This document shows, piece by piece, positions 44,257 through 53,277 of a stretch of DNA of 64,000 nucleotides. The stretch is taken from assembly GCF_000829455.1 (NCBI RefSeq), contig NZ_JXAK01000034.1, positions 1-64,000 on the forward strand, read 5' to 3'. Numbering within the stretch: position 1 is the stretch's first letter; the number at the start of each line of letters is the position of its first letter. This stretch comes from Gordoniibacillus kamchatkensis (GTDB taxonomy: Bacteria; Bacillota; Bacilli; Paenibacillales; NBRC-103111). Position numbers and translations under genes: made by a program. The notes below the pieces were generated by a model, which saw nothing but the letters and a program-made list of their open reading frames with translations, ran no database searches and was not told the DNA's origin.

Positions 44257-44901
44257 TTACCCCAATCCCGCTTCCCGCGCCCGAATGATCGCCTGCGCCC
44301 GATCCGCCACCTGCAGCTTGTTAAAAATATTCGACACATGATTGCGCACCGTCTTCGGACTGAGCCCCGTTCTGGCGGCAATGTCGCCGTTATTGAAGCC
44401 TTGGGCGATATATTTCAAAATTTCCCGCTCCCGCTCCGTCAGTTCGGGGAACAGCGGCGCCGCAGCGCCGGGGGCGAGCGTGGAAAAGTAGTGGATCAGC
44501 TTCTTCGCAATGCCCGGGCTGAAAATCGCTTCCCCGCTCCCGACCGCACGGATCGCCCGCAGCGTCTCCTCCTGGCTCGCGCCTTTGAGCAAATAGCCCC
44601 GCGCCCCTGCCTGCATCGCGGCGAAGACGGAATCGTCGTCGTCGAACATGGTGATGACCAGAACGCCGATGTGCGGACTCGTACGCAATATCGATCGCGT
44701 CGCATCAATGCCGTTCATGCCCGGCATGTTCAAATCCATGAGCACGATATCCGGCTGCAGCGAAGCGGCCAGCGCGATCGCCTCCGCCCCGCTCGCCGCT
44801 TCGCCGGACAGCTCCAGATCGGGCACGCCTTCGAGCAGCAGCCGCAGTCCGTCGCGGAACAGCGGGTGATCGTCGGCAATAATAATTTTGACTGGCTCCA
44901 T
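44257..44901 (-). CDS. NarL/FixJ-type response regulator
   Basis: 214 residues from ATG 44901 (GGGGG 9 bases upstream). Receiver IIIADDHPLFRDGLRLLLEG, phospho-acceptor in VLMDLNMPGMNG, K in LLKGAS. C-terminal LuxR helix-turn-helix: LTEREREILKYIAQG and LSPKTVRNHVSNIFNKLQVA. Gene order regulator-kinase with a 6-base gap shows one operon. Nothing odd. Confidence 0.95.
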   Translation of the reverse strand: MEPVKIIIADDHPLFRDGLRLLLEGVPDLELSGEAASGAEAIALAASLQPDIVLMDLNMPGMNGIDATRSILRTSPHIGVLVITMFDDDDSVFAAMQAGARGYLLKGASQEETLRAIRAVGSGEAIFSPGIAKKLIHYFSTLAPGAAAPLFPELTEREREILKYIAQGFNNGDIAARTGLSPKTVRNHVSNIFNKLQVADRAQAIIRAREAGLG

Positions 44902-45003
44902 GAAACCGGTCCCCCTCTCGAACATCCACCTGTCAACCGCCCAAAATTTCCCTTTGTCCCCTAGCTTAGCATCTTCGCGCTATATTGTCATGGGAATAAC
45001 TTC

Positions 45004-45130
45004 AGACTGCCCGAGAAAGAATGGCTGCGCTGCGGATTGGAAATACGGATCTCCGGCTTCGCCCACAATCGTGTTCCAACTTCTTCGACCCACATTCCCA
45101 TCCTCCGCACCGCTTTTCTCGGGCAGCCCG
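45004..45130. repeat. inverted-repeat element, copy A (related to 55685-55816)
   Basis: About 125 bp bounded by CAGACTGCCCGAGAAA and TTTCTCGGGCAG. The interior (CTCCGGCTTCGCC, CATCCTCCGC) is shared with copy B. Small ORFs across it are not convincing. It may be a MITE or a structured RNA. It lies between the two-component pair and dnaB; the rest of 44902-45225 holds only this and the dnaB terminator. Confidence 0.75.
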
Positions 45131-45143
45131 GTATACCCAGCAA

Positions 45144-45193
45144 AAAAAGCTCCCAAGCGGCTTGACCACTCCGCTCGAGAGCTTTTTCCATAG
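45144..45193 (-). terminator. probable terminator of dnaB
   Basis: AAAAAAGCTC and GAGCTTTTT arms enclose about 28 bases with internal GCGG/CCGC pairing. It lies about 30 bases beyond the dnaB stop; the minus strand ends in a T run. Confidence 0.7.
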
Positions 45194-45225
45194 CTATGCA
45201 ATTCAGCCGCAGCACCGCTGTTCCG

Positions 45226-46593
45226 TCAATGGCCGCTTGCAGCCGCCACTTCCTGATGCGAACGGTCGAGATTGACGAATTTGTTGAAGTTTTTCAGAAA
45301 CGCCAGCTCGACCGTGCCGACCGGGCCGTTCCGCTGCTTGGCGATGATGATTTCGATGATGTTCTTTTTCTCGGATTCCTTGTCGTAGTAGTCGTCGCGG
45401 TACAGGAACGCCACAATGTCGGCGTCCTGCTCGATCGAGCCCGATTCCCTGAGGTCCGACATCATCGGCCGCTTATCCTGCCGCTGCTCGACGCCCCGGC
45501 TCAGCTGCGACAGGGCGATGACCGGCACGTTCAGCTCGCGCGCGATCTGCTTCAGCGTCCGCGATATTTCGGACACTTCCTGCTGCCGGTTGTCGCCTTT
45601 GCCGCGGCCGTGAATGAGCTGCAAGTAGTCGATCAGAATCATGCCGAGCCCTTTCTCCTGCTGCAGTCTGCGGCACTTGGCGCGGATGTCGGCGACCGTG
45701 ACGGACGGCGAATCGTCGATGTAAATGTTCGCCTCGGAGAGAGCCCCCATCGCCATCGTCAGCTTCTCCCAGTCGTCTCCTTCCAGATAACCGGTCCGCA
45801 GCCGCCCGGCGTCGACGTTCGCTTCCGCGCACACCATACGGTTGACCAGCTGCGCGGCGCCCATCTCCAGCGAGAAAATGGCCACCGTCTCCTTCGCCCG
45901 CACGCCGACGTTCTGCGCGATATTGAGCGCGAACGCCGTCTTCCCCACGGAAGGGCGCGCCGCGACGATGATGAGGTCCGAGCGCTGGAAGCCGGACGTC
46001 ATTTTGTCCAGGTCGGTGAAGCCTGTCGGGATGCCCGTTGAGCCGCCCTTATGGTTGTACAGGAACTCCACCCGCTCGAACACTTCCATCAGCACTTCTC
46101 GGATCGAGACGAAGCCCGTGGACGAGCGGCGCTGCGAAATTTCGAGAATGCGCTGCTCCGCTTCGCTCAGCAGTCCGCCGACGTCTTCCCCTGCCGCATA
46201 GCCGTTCGAGGCGATCTGCGTCGCCGTGCGAATGAGCCGGCGCAGCATCGACTTCTCTTCTACGATCTGCGCGTAGTAATCGATGTTGGCCGCCGTCGGC
46301 ACCGCCTTGGCCAGCTCCGCCAAATAGCTGACGCCGCCGACTTCCTCGAGCTGCCCTTTATCCTGAAGCCGGGCCGTCAGCGTGATGAGGTCGACCGGCT
46401 CGTTCTGCTCGGCCAGCTCCACTATCGCTTCAAAAATGCGCTGGTGCGAGCCGCGGTAAAAGTCGTCGCCCGTCACCCGCTCCATCGCGGTAACCAAAGC
46501 TTCACTATCGAGCAAAATCGCCCCGAGCACCGCTTGCTCGGCTTCTATATTTTGCGGCGGTATGCGATTGTCCAGCAATTGGTCTGCGTTCAT
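45226..46593 (-). CDS. dnaB: replicative DNA helicase DnaB (DnaC in Bacillus)
   Basis: Hexameric helicase that opens the replication fork. 455 residues from ATG 46593 (GGAG upstream). N-terminal primase-interacting domain (PPQNIEAEQAVLGAILLD), then the RecA-like motor: Walker A RPSVGKTAFA, Walker B LIDYLQLIHG, and the DnaB-type segments LSQLSRGVE and IEQDADIV. Normal length. It is followed by a terminator, not by purA as in B. subtilis. Confidence 0.97.
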   Translation of the reverse strand: MNADQLLDNRIPPQNIEAEQAVLGAILLDSEALVTAMERVTGDDFYRGSHQRIFEAIVELAEQNEPVDLITLTARLQDKGQLEEVGGVSYLAELAKAVPTAANIDYYAQIVEEKSMLRRLIRTATQIASNGYAAGEDVGGLLSEAEQRILEISQRRSSTGFVSIREVLMEVFERVEFLYNHKGGSTGIPTGFTDLDKMTSGFQRSDLIIVAARPSVGKTAFALNIAQNVGVRAKETVAIFSLEMGAAQLVNRMVCAEANVDAGRLRTGYLEGDDWEKLTMAMGALSEANIYIDDSPSVTVADIRAKCRRLQQEKGLGMILIDYLQLIHGRGKGDNRQQEVSEISRTLKQIARELNVPVIALSQLSRGVEQRQDKRPMMSDLRESGSIEQDADIVAFLYRDDYYDKESEKKNIIEIIIAKQRNGPVGTVELAFLKNFNKFVNLDRSHQEVAAASGH

Positions 46594-46749
46594 ACCCGGG
46601 TACTCCTCGCTTATAACGTACTTATGCAGCAAAAGGAACCGGCTTTCGCCGCCCCTAGCGGCGGGTGGAGTTGCGCCTTCCCGCCATGCTGCCCTTTAGT
46701 CCAAATGAGCCGAGCAATCCGCCCTAAGGCGAAGCCCGGCCCAGTTCCG

Positions 46750-47196
46750 TCACTTCTCTTCGGTTACGTGCACGCTCAGCGTCGTCGACACTTCCGGGTG
46801 CAGCTTTACATGGACTTTGGTCACGCCGAGCGTGCGGATCGGTTCGTCCATGACGATTTTCCGCTTATCCAGCTTGATTTTCATTTTCTCCAGCTCGTCC
46901 GCCACTTGCTTATTCGTAATCGCTCCGAACAGGCGGCCGCCTTCGCCGGCCTTGGCCCGCAGCTGCACGGTCAGCTCCGACAACTTCGCGGCCAGCGCCT
47001 GGGCATCTTGCTTCTCCTGCTCCTTGCGCCGCTCTTCCGCTTTCTTCTGGTTGTCGAGCGTCTTGACCGCGCCTTCCGTCGCCGGTTGCGCCAGCCCCTG
47101 CGGAATCAGGAAATTATGCGCATAGCCTTCGGACACGTTCTTGATTTCGCCTTTCTTGCCTTGGCCTTTCACGTCTTTCAGGAAAATGACCTTCAT
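46750..47196 (-). CDS. rplI: 50S ribosomal protein L9
   Basis: 148 residues. [19 protein letters not shown] is the signature start; the two-domain L9 with its long connecting helix ([20 protein letters not shown]) is complete. Overlaps the gdpP stop by ATGA, so the two are translationally coupled. It lies about 150 bases upstream of dnaB. Confidence 0.97.
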   Translation of the reverse strand: MKVIFLKDVKGQGKKGEIKNVSEGYAHNFLIPQGLAQPATEGAVKTLDNQKKAEERRKEQEKQDAQALAAKLSELTVQLRAKAGEGGRLFGAITNKQVADELEKMKIKLDKRKIVMDEPIRTLGVTKVHVKLHPEVSTTLSVHVTEEK

Positions 47197-49154
47197 TGGA
47201 ATAACCCCTCCTCTTGCTCCATTTGCTCCAGCACCGCTTTCAGCTTCTGCTTCGCTTCGGCAATCGTGCCTTCGAGTTGCGCAGCCGCGATCGTCAGTTG
47301 GCCGCCGCCGCCGAGCCGCTCCATCACAACCTGCATATTGAGCTGTCCGAGCGAGCGGGCGCTGATGCCGATCCGTCCGTCCGGCCGTTCGGCAATCACA
47401 AAAGAGGCTGTAATATCCGTCATATTGAGCAGTGTATCAGCAACCTGGGCAATCATCAACTGTGAATATTTGCGTCCCGGCTCGGCCGCCGCGAGCGCGA
47501 TATGCTCATACAAAATCTCGGTGCTGCGAATGATCTCGGCTTTCTGGATATATCCTTCCAGGTCTTCCTTGAGCAGCCTCTGGATGAGCGCCGAATCCGC
47601 GCCGCTTCGTCTCAGGTAGGATGCCGCCTCGAACGTCCTCGCTCCCGTGCGCAGCGAGAAGCTCTTCGTATCGATGACGATGCCGGCCAGCAGCGCCGTC
47701 GCCTCCAACACTTCCATCTGAATCCGCTCGTGGATGTATTGCAGCAGCTCCGTAACGAGCTCGCATGTCGAAGACGCGTACGGCTCCATATAAACGAGCA
47801 TCGCTTCCTGGATAAACTCCTCACTGCGGCGGTGGTGGTCGACGACGACGATGCGGTGCGTTTGCTGCAGCAGCTTCGGCTCGGCCACCATCGATGCCTT
47901 GTGCGTATCGAGCACGACGGCCAGCGTCCGCTGATTCGTAATTTGCAGCGCCTGCTCCGGCGTCACGAACCAACGGTTCAAGTTCTCGTCGTCCGAGATC
48001 GCTTCCATGAGACGGGCGATCGACGGATTGACGCCCTCGAGCACGATGTAGCCTTCCTTGCCGACCGTCTGCACCGCCTTCAGAATGCCGACAGACGCCC
48101 CGATCGCGTCCATGTCCGGGTACTTGTGCCCCATAATGATTACTTTGTCGCTTTCCTTCATCAAATCGCGCAGCGCGTGCGAGATGACGCGGGCCCGCAC
48201 CCGGGTCCGCTTCTCCACCGCGTTCGTGCGTCCGCCGTAGAACGACAGGCGCTGGCCGACCTTGACCGTAACTTGATCGCCGCCCCTTCCGAGCGACATG
48301 TCGAGCGACGTCTGCGCCATCTGCCCGAGCTCCGTGAGCGTGTCGAAGCCGGAGGCGATGCCGATGCTGAGCGTCAGCGGCAGCTTGTTTTCGATCGTCA
48401 GGTCGCGCACGTCGTCCAAAATTTCGAAGCGGGACTGCTCCAGCTTCCTCAGCGCGTTCTGATCGAGCAGGATGAGGAAGCGGTCCGAAGCGGTGCGGCG
48501 AATATAAATGCCGTTGCGATTCGCCCATTCCGTAATTTCGCCCGTTACCTTCGCCAGCAGGATGCTTCGCGCCTGATCGTCGAGCCCTTGCGTGCCCTCT
48601 TCGAGATTGTCCATCATCACGATGCCGATCGCCAGCTTCTCTTCCTCGTACTTTTTGTGCAGCGTGAAATACGCCGTGTTATCGCGAAAATAGAGCAGCC
48701 GCTCCTCCGGGCGCACCCATACCTGGTACACGTTCTTGCCCACGGTCAGATCAAGCCGCTCCTCGCGCTCCTTCTTGATCTTCAGGTCAGGGAACAGCTC
48801 GGCGAGCGTTTCGCCGATGACCGAATCCCGGCCGAGCATTTTGCCGAGGTACGGATTGTGCCACTCCACGATTTTGTCGTCGTTGTATAGCAGCATGCCG
48901 AGCGGCAGCTCGTTCATGACCTCAGCCCCGGCCTTTTTGACGCGGTGCGAGATCGTGCCGATATATTCGTTCAGCTCCCGCCGGAACGCCGTCTCCGCCC
49001 GCAGCGTATAGAGGGCCAGCACGCAGCTGGCGATGAGACCAAGCGTCCCCAGTATCCATTGGAACGCGAGCAGAATAATCGATAACGCGACAAGCAGCAC
49101 GAACGTCCACACCATATGAAGTCCGTGCCATCTTTTCAGAAGAAACTTCGGCAT
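47193..49154 (-). CDS. gdpP: GdpP, cyclic-di-AMP phosphodiesterase
   Basis: 653 residues. Two N-terminal TM helices, a PAS-like domain, a degenerate GGDEF domain ([18 protein letters not shown] in place of a cyclase site), then DHH ([21 protein letters not shown]) and DHHA1 ([12 protein letters not shown]). Hydrolyses c-di-AMP to pApA and so tunes potassium and wall homeostasis. Forms a run with rplI and the DUF2232 gene. Intact. Confidence 0.95.
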   Translation of the reverse strand: MPKFLLKRWHGLHMVWTFVLLVALSIILLAFQWILGTLGLIASCVLALYTLRAETAFRRELNEYIGTISHRVKKAGAEVMNELPLGMLLYNDDKIVEWHNPYLGKMLGRDSVIGETLAELFPDLKIKKEREERLDLTVGKNVYQVWVRPEERLLYFRDNTAYFTLHKKYEEEKLAIGIVMMDNLEEGTQGLDDQARSILLAKVTGEITEWANRNGIYIRRTASDRFLILLDQNALRKLEQSRFEILDDVRDLTIENKLPLTLSIGIASGFDTLTELGQMAQTSLDMSLGRGGDQVTVKVGQRLSFYGGRTNAVEKRTRVRARVISHALRDLMKESDKVIIMGHKYPDMDAIGASVGILKAVQTVGKEGYIVLEGVNPSIARLMEAISDDENLNRWFVTPEQALQITNQRTLAVVLDTHKASMVAEPKLLQQTHRIVVVDHHRRSEEFIQEAMLVYMEPYASSTCELVTELLQYIHERIQMEVLEATALLAGIVIDTKSFSLRTGARTFEAASYLRRSGADSALIQRLLKEDLEGYIQKAEIIRSTEILYEHIALAAAEPGRKYSQLMIAQVADTLLNMTDITASFVIAERPDGRIGISARSLGQLNMQVVMERLGGGGQLTIAAAQLEGTIAEAKQKLKAVLEQMEQEEGLFQ

Positions 49155-49172
49155 CGCCTCTTGCCCTTCTCT

Positions 49173-50102
49173 CTACCCATTTTTCCGAAAACGCTCCCGA
49201 ATCGGCATAGCCGCATCGAGCACGCCTAGCAAGCTGTAGATAAATATAAGCAGCGGAAACATCAGCACGAGAATGACGATCGCCACGATCGGCAGCGCTT
49301 TGGTGCGATGCTGCTCGTGCGCGATAAAAAATAAAAAAGACAACGCCTGCAGCGTGAAAGCAAGCAGCAGCAGCGGAAGCAAGTTCATCAGCAGCGTCGA
49401 CATCATCGAGCGGTCGCTCGCGGGCAGCACCAGATCGAACAGAAACGCCGCGATGTAGAGCCAGACGAACGTCTTCGGAAGCCGCCACTCGCGAAGCGGT
49501 TTCACCCCCGGCAGCGCTTCCCCCATCCGGTTCAAAATGCGGCGCGCTACCGCGTGGTTGACAACCGCATAGTAATAGGCGAATAAAATGAGCTCCAGCG
49601 GAATGATCTGAATCAGCATGCTGACGTACTGTTCGGGAGTGACCTGCATCATGCCCATGACGGCCGTCGGCAGCGCGTTGACGTATTCCAGCATGAACGA
49701 GTGAAACTTCGAAATCGGATCGAAACCGAGCGCATAGCCGATCAGTAGCGTCAGCAGCGTTTCGGCGAGCAGGGTGACGGTCCCGGCCGTGAGCGCCGTT
49801 TTGCCGGGTGCCTTCTTCTTGTACAGATTCCCCATCACGATGACGGGAGGCAGGAAAAATAGCGAAATCGAGACGAGCATCGGCCCGGTCCACGCCGTCA
49901 AAGCGTACACCGCGGCAAGGCTCAGCACATAAAACAAAGCGAATCTTTTCGTATCCAGCTTCACGTACAACACAAGCACCGGCACCATCAAGAAGCTCAT
50001 GGTCAGGAGCAGCGCGGGAGTGAGCAGCGATAACAATAGCAGGACGTACACAATACTCCAAACGATATAAGGCCAGCTGCGCCGATTACCCAACCGTTTC
50101 AC
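49173..50102 (-). CDS. DUF2232 (YybS-like) membrane protein
   Basis: 309 residues with about eight TM helices (IVWSIVYVLLLLSLLTPALL onward). DUF2232 proteins stand next to gdpP in Bacillales. Starts at GTG 50102, overlapping the MazG-like stop as GTGA. No catalytic residues known; function unknown. Confidence 0.9.
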   Translation of the reverse strand: MKRLGNRRSWPYIVWSIVYVLLLLSLLTPALLLTMSFLMVPVLVLYVKLDTKRFALFYVLSLAAVYALTAWTGPMLVSISLFFLPPVIVMGNLYKKKAPGKTALTAGTVTLLAETLLTLLIGYALGFDPISKFHSFMLEYVNALPTAVMGMMQVTPEQYVSMLIQIIPLELILFAYYYAVVNHAVARRILNRMGEALPGVKPLREWRLPKTFVWLYIAAFLFDLVLPASDRSMMSTLLMNLLPLLLLAFTLQALSFLFFIAHEQHRTKALPIVAIVILVLMFPLLIFIYSLLGVLDAAMPIRERFRKNG

Positions 50103-50410
50103 CTCTTACGCAAATGTTCTTCCAGGGCCGATATGTCGCCGTACCAATCTTCCAGCTGATGCCCGTCTATGCGATGCTTCTTCATTTTCTCCAGGATCGC
50201 GTCGTCTAAACTGCGGTACGTAATGCCGAGCCGGCGGCCGAGAATGTAGCCCGACGACACGAGGCTGGCGAGCGCATCCACCATTTTCGCGTGGCTGCCT
50301 TCCCAGATGCCTTTCAGCAAATGCGCGACGTGATCGACGACCTCGGTCTTGAGCCATTCGATCACTTTCGCCCGTCGTGCGAGATCGACGTCCCTCTCCA
50401 TATGCGACAC
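50099..50410 (-). CDS. MazG-like protein
   Basis: 103 residues, helical: RRAKVIEWLKTEVVDHVAHLLKG and ALASLVSSGYILGRRLG. It resembles short MazG-like (NTP-pyrophosphohydrolase fold) proteins but lacks a clear E-x-x-E-x-(12-28)-E-x-x-D pattern, so activity is doubtful. I use GTG 50410, with GAGAGG 6 bases upstream; ATG 50401 is also possible. Co-transcribed with the DUF2232 gene. Confidence 0.75.
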   Translation of the reverse strand: MSHMERDVDLARRAKVIEWLKTEVVDHVAHLLKGIWEGSHAKMVDALASLVSSGYILGRRLGITYRSLDDAILEKMKKHRIDGHQLEDWYGDISALEEHLRKR

Positions 50411-50491
50411 TGGCGACCTCTCCTCATTACTCTTTCCCCCGATTATAACATAAAAATCCTGCCTGCATTAAGAGGATGAGAAATGGGCCGA

Positions 50492-50833
50492 TTAGCGAAC
50501 TTCGATGCGATCTCCCTTAGTCGTGGGCGTCGAGATCACCAAAAACTCCGTCGGCTCCGCCGACTCGTTCGTCATGCGATGCGGTACGCCAGGCTCGATC
50601 GCGATCCCTTCATGCGCATTAAGCAGGGTGCGCTCCCCTTTTATGTACATAGCCGCCTGGCCGGACAGCATGAAGAACAGCTGCTTCGCCCTCACATGGT
50701 AATGCTCCGTCTCGCTCGTCCCGGGCGGCATGCGTTCGTGAATGACGCTGCGGTCCGGCTCATCCGCAAGCCTCCAGCCGTCGCAGTTTTCCCCCCAGAC
50801 GTAGTGCGGCTCGTTCATTTTGCTCACTTTCAT
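50492..50833 (-). CDS. single-domain cupin protein
   Basis: 113 residues; a beta-barrel with the metal-binding cupin motifs: HYHVRAKQLFFMLSG (two His) and PGVPHRMTN (His). Substrate unknown. It sits between the MazG-like gene and rpsR on the same strand. Not a usual member of this neighbourhood in my memory. GAGGAAT-like site upstream. Confidence 0.85.
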   Translation of the reverse strand: MKVSKMNEPHYVWGENCDGWRLADEPDRSVIHERMPPGTSETEHYHVRAKQLFFMLSGQAAMYIKGERTLLNAHEGIAIEPGVPHRMTNESAEPTEFLVISTPTTKGDRIEVR

Positions 50834-50861
50834 TGCGATTCCTCCTTCATTGAATGGAATA

Positions 50862-50893
50862 TGAAAAACAGCCGACCTATCGGTCGGCTGTCG
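50862..50893 (-). terminator. terminator of the rpsF-ssb-rpsR operon
   Basis: ACAGCCGACC TATC GGTCGGCTGT, a perfect 10-bp stem, with TTTTT on the minus-strand side, just after rpsR. Confidence 0.92.
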
Positions 50894-50905
50894 CTCTTCG
50901 TTGCC

Positions 50906-51184
50906 TTATTCCGTTGTGTACGGAAGCAGCGCGATTTGGCGGGAACGCTTGATCGCTACCGTCAGCGCACGCTGGTACTTGGCGGAAGTGCCGGTTACGC
51001 GACGCGGAAGAATTTTGCCGCGCTCGCTGATGAACTTCTTCAGCGTATCGATGTCTTTATAATCAATGTGAGTGATTTTGTTCACAGTGAAATAGCAGAC
51101 TTTCCGGCGCTTGCCTTTGCCTTTGCGGGGCGAGAATTTACGCTCGGCGCGCTCTTCGCCGCCTTCGTTTCTTTTGAAGCTCAT
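50906..51184 (-). CDS. rpsR: 30S ribosomal protein S18
   Basis: 92 residues, basic N-terminus, then [20 protein letters not shown] and [20 protein letters not shown], the S18 signature. Binds 16S rRNA with S6. Last gene of rpsF-ssb-rpsR. Intact. Confidence 0.97.
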   Translation of the reverse strand: MSFKRNEGGEERAERKFSPRKGKGKRRKVCYFTVNKITHIDYKDIDTLKKFISERGKILPRRVTGTSAKYQRALTVAIKRSRQIALLPYTTE

Positions 51185-51204
51185 TCGTTTCAGTCCTTTC
51201 TACT

Positions 51205-51683
51205 TTAAAATGGCAAATCATCATCCGAGATGTCGATCGGTTTCCCGTCATCCTGGAAAGGATCCTGCATGTCGCGCTGTCCTCCGCCGCTGCGGCTGCC
51301 GCCAGCGGAACCGCCGCCGGCCGAGTAGCCTCCGCCTGCGCCTTCCTCGCGATTCGCGCTGTTAGCCGACTCCAGGAACCGTACGTTGTCCGCCACCACT
51401 TCGGTTACATACACTTTCCGGCCTTCGTTGTTGTCGTAGCTGCGCACCTGCATGCGGCCTTCCACCGCGGCGAGAGTCCTTTGCGCAAATAGTTCGCGCA
51501 CGTCTCGGCCAGCTGTCGCCACGTCACGATCGGGATGAAATCGGCTTCCCGCTCGCGCGTTTGCGAGTTGGTGAACGGCCGATCCACCGCCAGCGTGAAT
51601 TGGGTTACGGCGACGCCTGCAGGGGTATATCGCAATTCGGGGTCTCGGGTCAGTCTCCCGATCAGAATGACACGGTTGAGCAT
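51205..51683 (-). CDS. ssb: single-stranded DNA-binding protein, frame broken near 51490
   Basis: From ATG 51683: [20 protein letters not shown], the OB-fold start, to NYLRKG. Then the frame is lost (AAAGGACTCTCGCCGCGG; one base missing). The other frame goes on with [20 protein letters not shown], a Gly/Ser tail and the conserved C-terminal tip DISDDDLPF, which binds partner proteins. Joined length is about 158 residues, the usual size. SSB is essential, and the flanks are perfect, so a sequencing error is likely. Confidence 0.92.
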
Positions 51684-51733
51684 GGGCGAATCCTCCCTGG
51701 ACGGTTGCTTACGGGCAGTTGCCTGCTGCGGCT

Positions 51734-52021
51734 TTACGCTACGTCGTTCGTAATGAGGTAACGAATGACTTCGTCCGAAATCTTCATTACCCGATCGAGT
51801 TCCTTCACGACTTCCGGAGTCGCCGTGAAATTAACGAGCACGTAGTACCCGTCACGGAACTTGTTGATCTCATACGCGAGACGGCGCTTGCCCATGAGGT
51901 CCTGCTTCGTAATTTCCCCGCCGCCGGCTGTGATAATGCCTTGAAGCTTGTCTACAGTAGCTTGGACTTGTTCTTGTTCGATGTCCGTACGAATGATGTA
52001 CATCACTTCGTATTTGCGCAT
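51734..52021 (-). CDS. rpsF: 30S ribosomal protein S6
   Basis: 95 residues beginning [19 protein letters not shown], ending RYLITNDVA. Forms a heterodimer with S18 on 16S rRNA. AAGGAGGTGA precedes the ATG. First gene of the operon rpsF-ssb-rpsR. Confidence 0.97.
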   Translation of the reverse strand: MRKYEVMYIIRTDIEQEQVQATVDKLQGIITAGGGEITKQDLMGKRRLAYEINKFRDGYYVLVNFTATPEVVKELDRVMKISDEVIRYLITNDVA

Positions 52022-52131
52022 GATTTAGGTCACCTCCTTATGGACTATGCGGCCCTCTTAAGAGAGCAAGGAGCGAGATACTGAATAAACTCGCACCCAA
52101 ATACTATACCAAATACGCTGTCAAAACACAA
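52022..52131 (-). promoter_or_regulatory. rpsF promoter and leader, possible S6:S18 motif
   Basis: On the minus strand TTGTGT (52131-52126), 17 bases, then TATAGT (52108-52103) form a sigma-A-like promoter. The leader of about 75 bases contains the self-complementary CTCTTAAGAG next to GGGCCGCAT. A CCG-containing hairpin ahead of rpsF is the known S6:S18 autoregulatory motif; I cannot confirm the fold by eye. Confidence 0.45.
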
Positions 52132-52247
52132 CCCGTACATGGCCGCCGCATCGCCTCGGGCATCTGGACAAAGATGGCATTGCCGCCCTCTCATGGATTC
52201 CGCCTCGAACGGAAATTCTAACGGTATCGTTACAGGAGGTGACATCG

Positions 52248-52430
52248 ATGGGAGAACAAACGCAGTTCAATCCGGGGCAAAAAGCGCCGAACGACGGCAT
52301 TTACGTGGAAGTCGGCGAGAACGCTTTTCACACGGGCGTCAACAATCCGAAGTCCGTCGAACTGAAGAAGGGCGACGAATTTCCGGAGACGAGCAATCAT
52401 AACCGGAAGTGGGTCCGCGTCCTCAATTGA
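52248..52430 (+). CDS. YjzC-like small protein
   Basis: 60 residues starting MGEQTQFNPGQKAPNDGIYV and ending NRKWVRVLN, as in YjzC-type proteins of Bacilli. GGAGG lies 8 bases before ATG 52248; a GTG three codons earlier is less likely. Small, polar and without cysteines. Divergent from rpsF. Function unknown. Confidence 0.85.
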   Translation: MGEQTQFNPGQKAPNDGIYVEVGENAFHTGVNNPKSVELKKGDEFPETSNHNRKWVRVLN

Positions 52431-52474
52431 TGCTATAGCCGCTAAGGCCGGCATACCCGATAGGAGAGCTTACG

Positions 52475-52735
52475 ATGAGAAAACCATATACGTTGGCGCT
52501 GACGATCTTTAGTGCCTTGCTCTGCCTCGTCCACTATATTGGACACGAGTACGATCCAATCTATATTTTGTTCTATGCGCTAAGCGTTCCAGCCTGGTTC
52601 GCCCCCGCATTCAGCGACATTACGCGCGTCAATATTATGGTCGTGTACATTTTGACGATCCTGTCTTATGCGTTCATCGGCTACGTCATCGATTACTTCA
52701 TCGCGCGTTCCCGCGAACGCCGCGGAGCTGCGTAA
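52475..52735 (+). CDS. small two- to three-helix membrane protein
   Basis: 86 residues with hydrophobic segments LALTIFSALLCLVHYIG, IYILFYALSVPAWFAPAF and VVYILTILSYAFIGYVIDYF, and a basic tail. AGGAGA lies 7 bases before the ATG. No domain recognised. Follows the YjzC-like gene by 44 bases, probably in the same transcript. Confidence 0.75.
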   Translation: MRKPYTLALTIFSALLCLVHYIGHEYDPIYILFYALSVPAWFAPAFSDITRVNIMVVYILTILSYAFIGYVIDYFIARSRERRGAA

Positions 52736-52854
52736 TTGACGGCAGCAGCCAAGGATCAGCGGCTTACGCCGTCTCTAATAGGACGAGCGCGTTTACCGTA
52801 ACAGCATCTGCCCAAGTATAGGCGCAGCTTATATTTTCCGAAGCAGGCGTGAAA

Positions 52855-52881
52855 AAACGACCCCTGTCCAGGAGTCGTCTT
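52855..52881 (-). terminator. terminator of tRNA-Ser
   Basis: ACGACTCCTG GACA CAGGGGTCGT and TTTTTT on the minus strand, after the tRNA. Confidence 0.85.
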
Positions 52882-52894
52882 GTGTCCATATGTA

Positions 52895-52986
52895 TGGCGG
52901 AAAGGGTGGGATTCGAACCCACGCACGGGAGTTACCCGCCTAGCTGATTTCGAGTCAGCCCCCTTGGGCCACTTGGGTACCTTTCC
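52895..52986 (-). tRNA. tRNA-Ser (anticodon CGA)
   Basis: 92 bases with an encoded CCA. Acceptor stem GGAAAGG / CCTTTCC, discriminator G, T-arm loop GTTCGAATC, and a long variable arm (GGCGGGTAACTCCCG) as in class II tRNAs. The anticodon loop CTCGAAA gives CGA, which reads TCG codons. Confidence 0.95.
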
Positions 52987-53043
52987 AACCTGAGAAGTGA
53001 GAACGAATGTTATTGTACCACATGGTTAATAGGTTCGCAAGTA

Positions 53044-53277
53044 CTAGCCATCACTTTCCTTTTTGTCTTCCGAACCTTCTGTTTGCGGTGCTGATCTCAG
53101 CACCTTTTTCAGCTTGCTCTCGAACTTGGGCCGCGGGACGAGCACGCTGTGCTTGCAGCCGACGCACTTGATGCGAATATCCATTCCCATCCTAATAATT
53201 TCCATTTCGTTCGTCCCGCACGGATGGGGCTTTTTCATCTGCACGATGTCACCGAGTTGATATTGTTTACGTTCCAT
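53044..53277 (-). CDS. DUF951 domain protein (inner start within the MscS frame)
   Basis: 77 residues from ATG 53277: ERKQYQLGDIVQMKKPHPCG, then CVGCKHSVLVPRPKFESKLK. The PHPCG and CVGC cysteines may bind metal. AAAGGAGG about 10 bases upstream shows that this part could be made on its own, as it is in relatives. Counted separately because the fused reading may be an artefact. Confidence 0.55.
   Translation of the reverse strand: MERKQYQLGDIVQMKKPHPCGTNEMEIIRMGMDIRIKCVGCKHSVLVPRPKFESKLKKVLRSAPQTEGSEDKKESDG

Noticed and set aside
43225-44964. 579-codon plus-strand open frame
   Set aside because: Antisense of a complete histidine kinase and response regulator; Arg/Pro/His-rich, no motif.
44980-45275. 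several small frames over the inverted-repeat element
   Set aside because: They follow the repeat rather than a gene, and copy B does not keep them.
46051-48890. long plus-strand frames (46051-47619, 47502-48890)
   Set aside because: Antisense of dnaB, rplI and gdpP, which are complete on the other strand.
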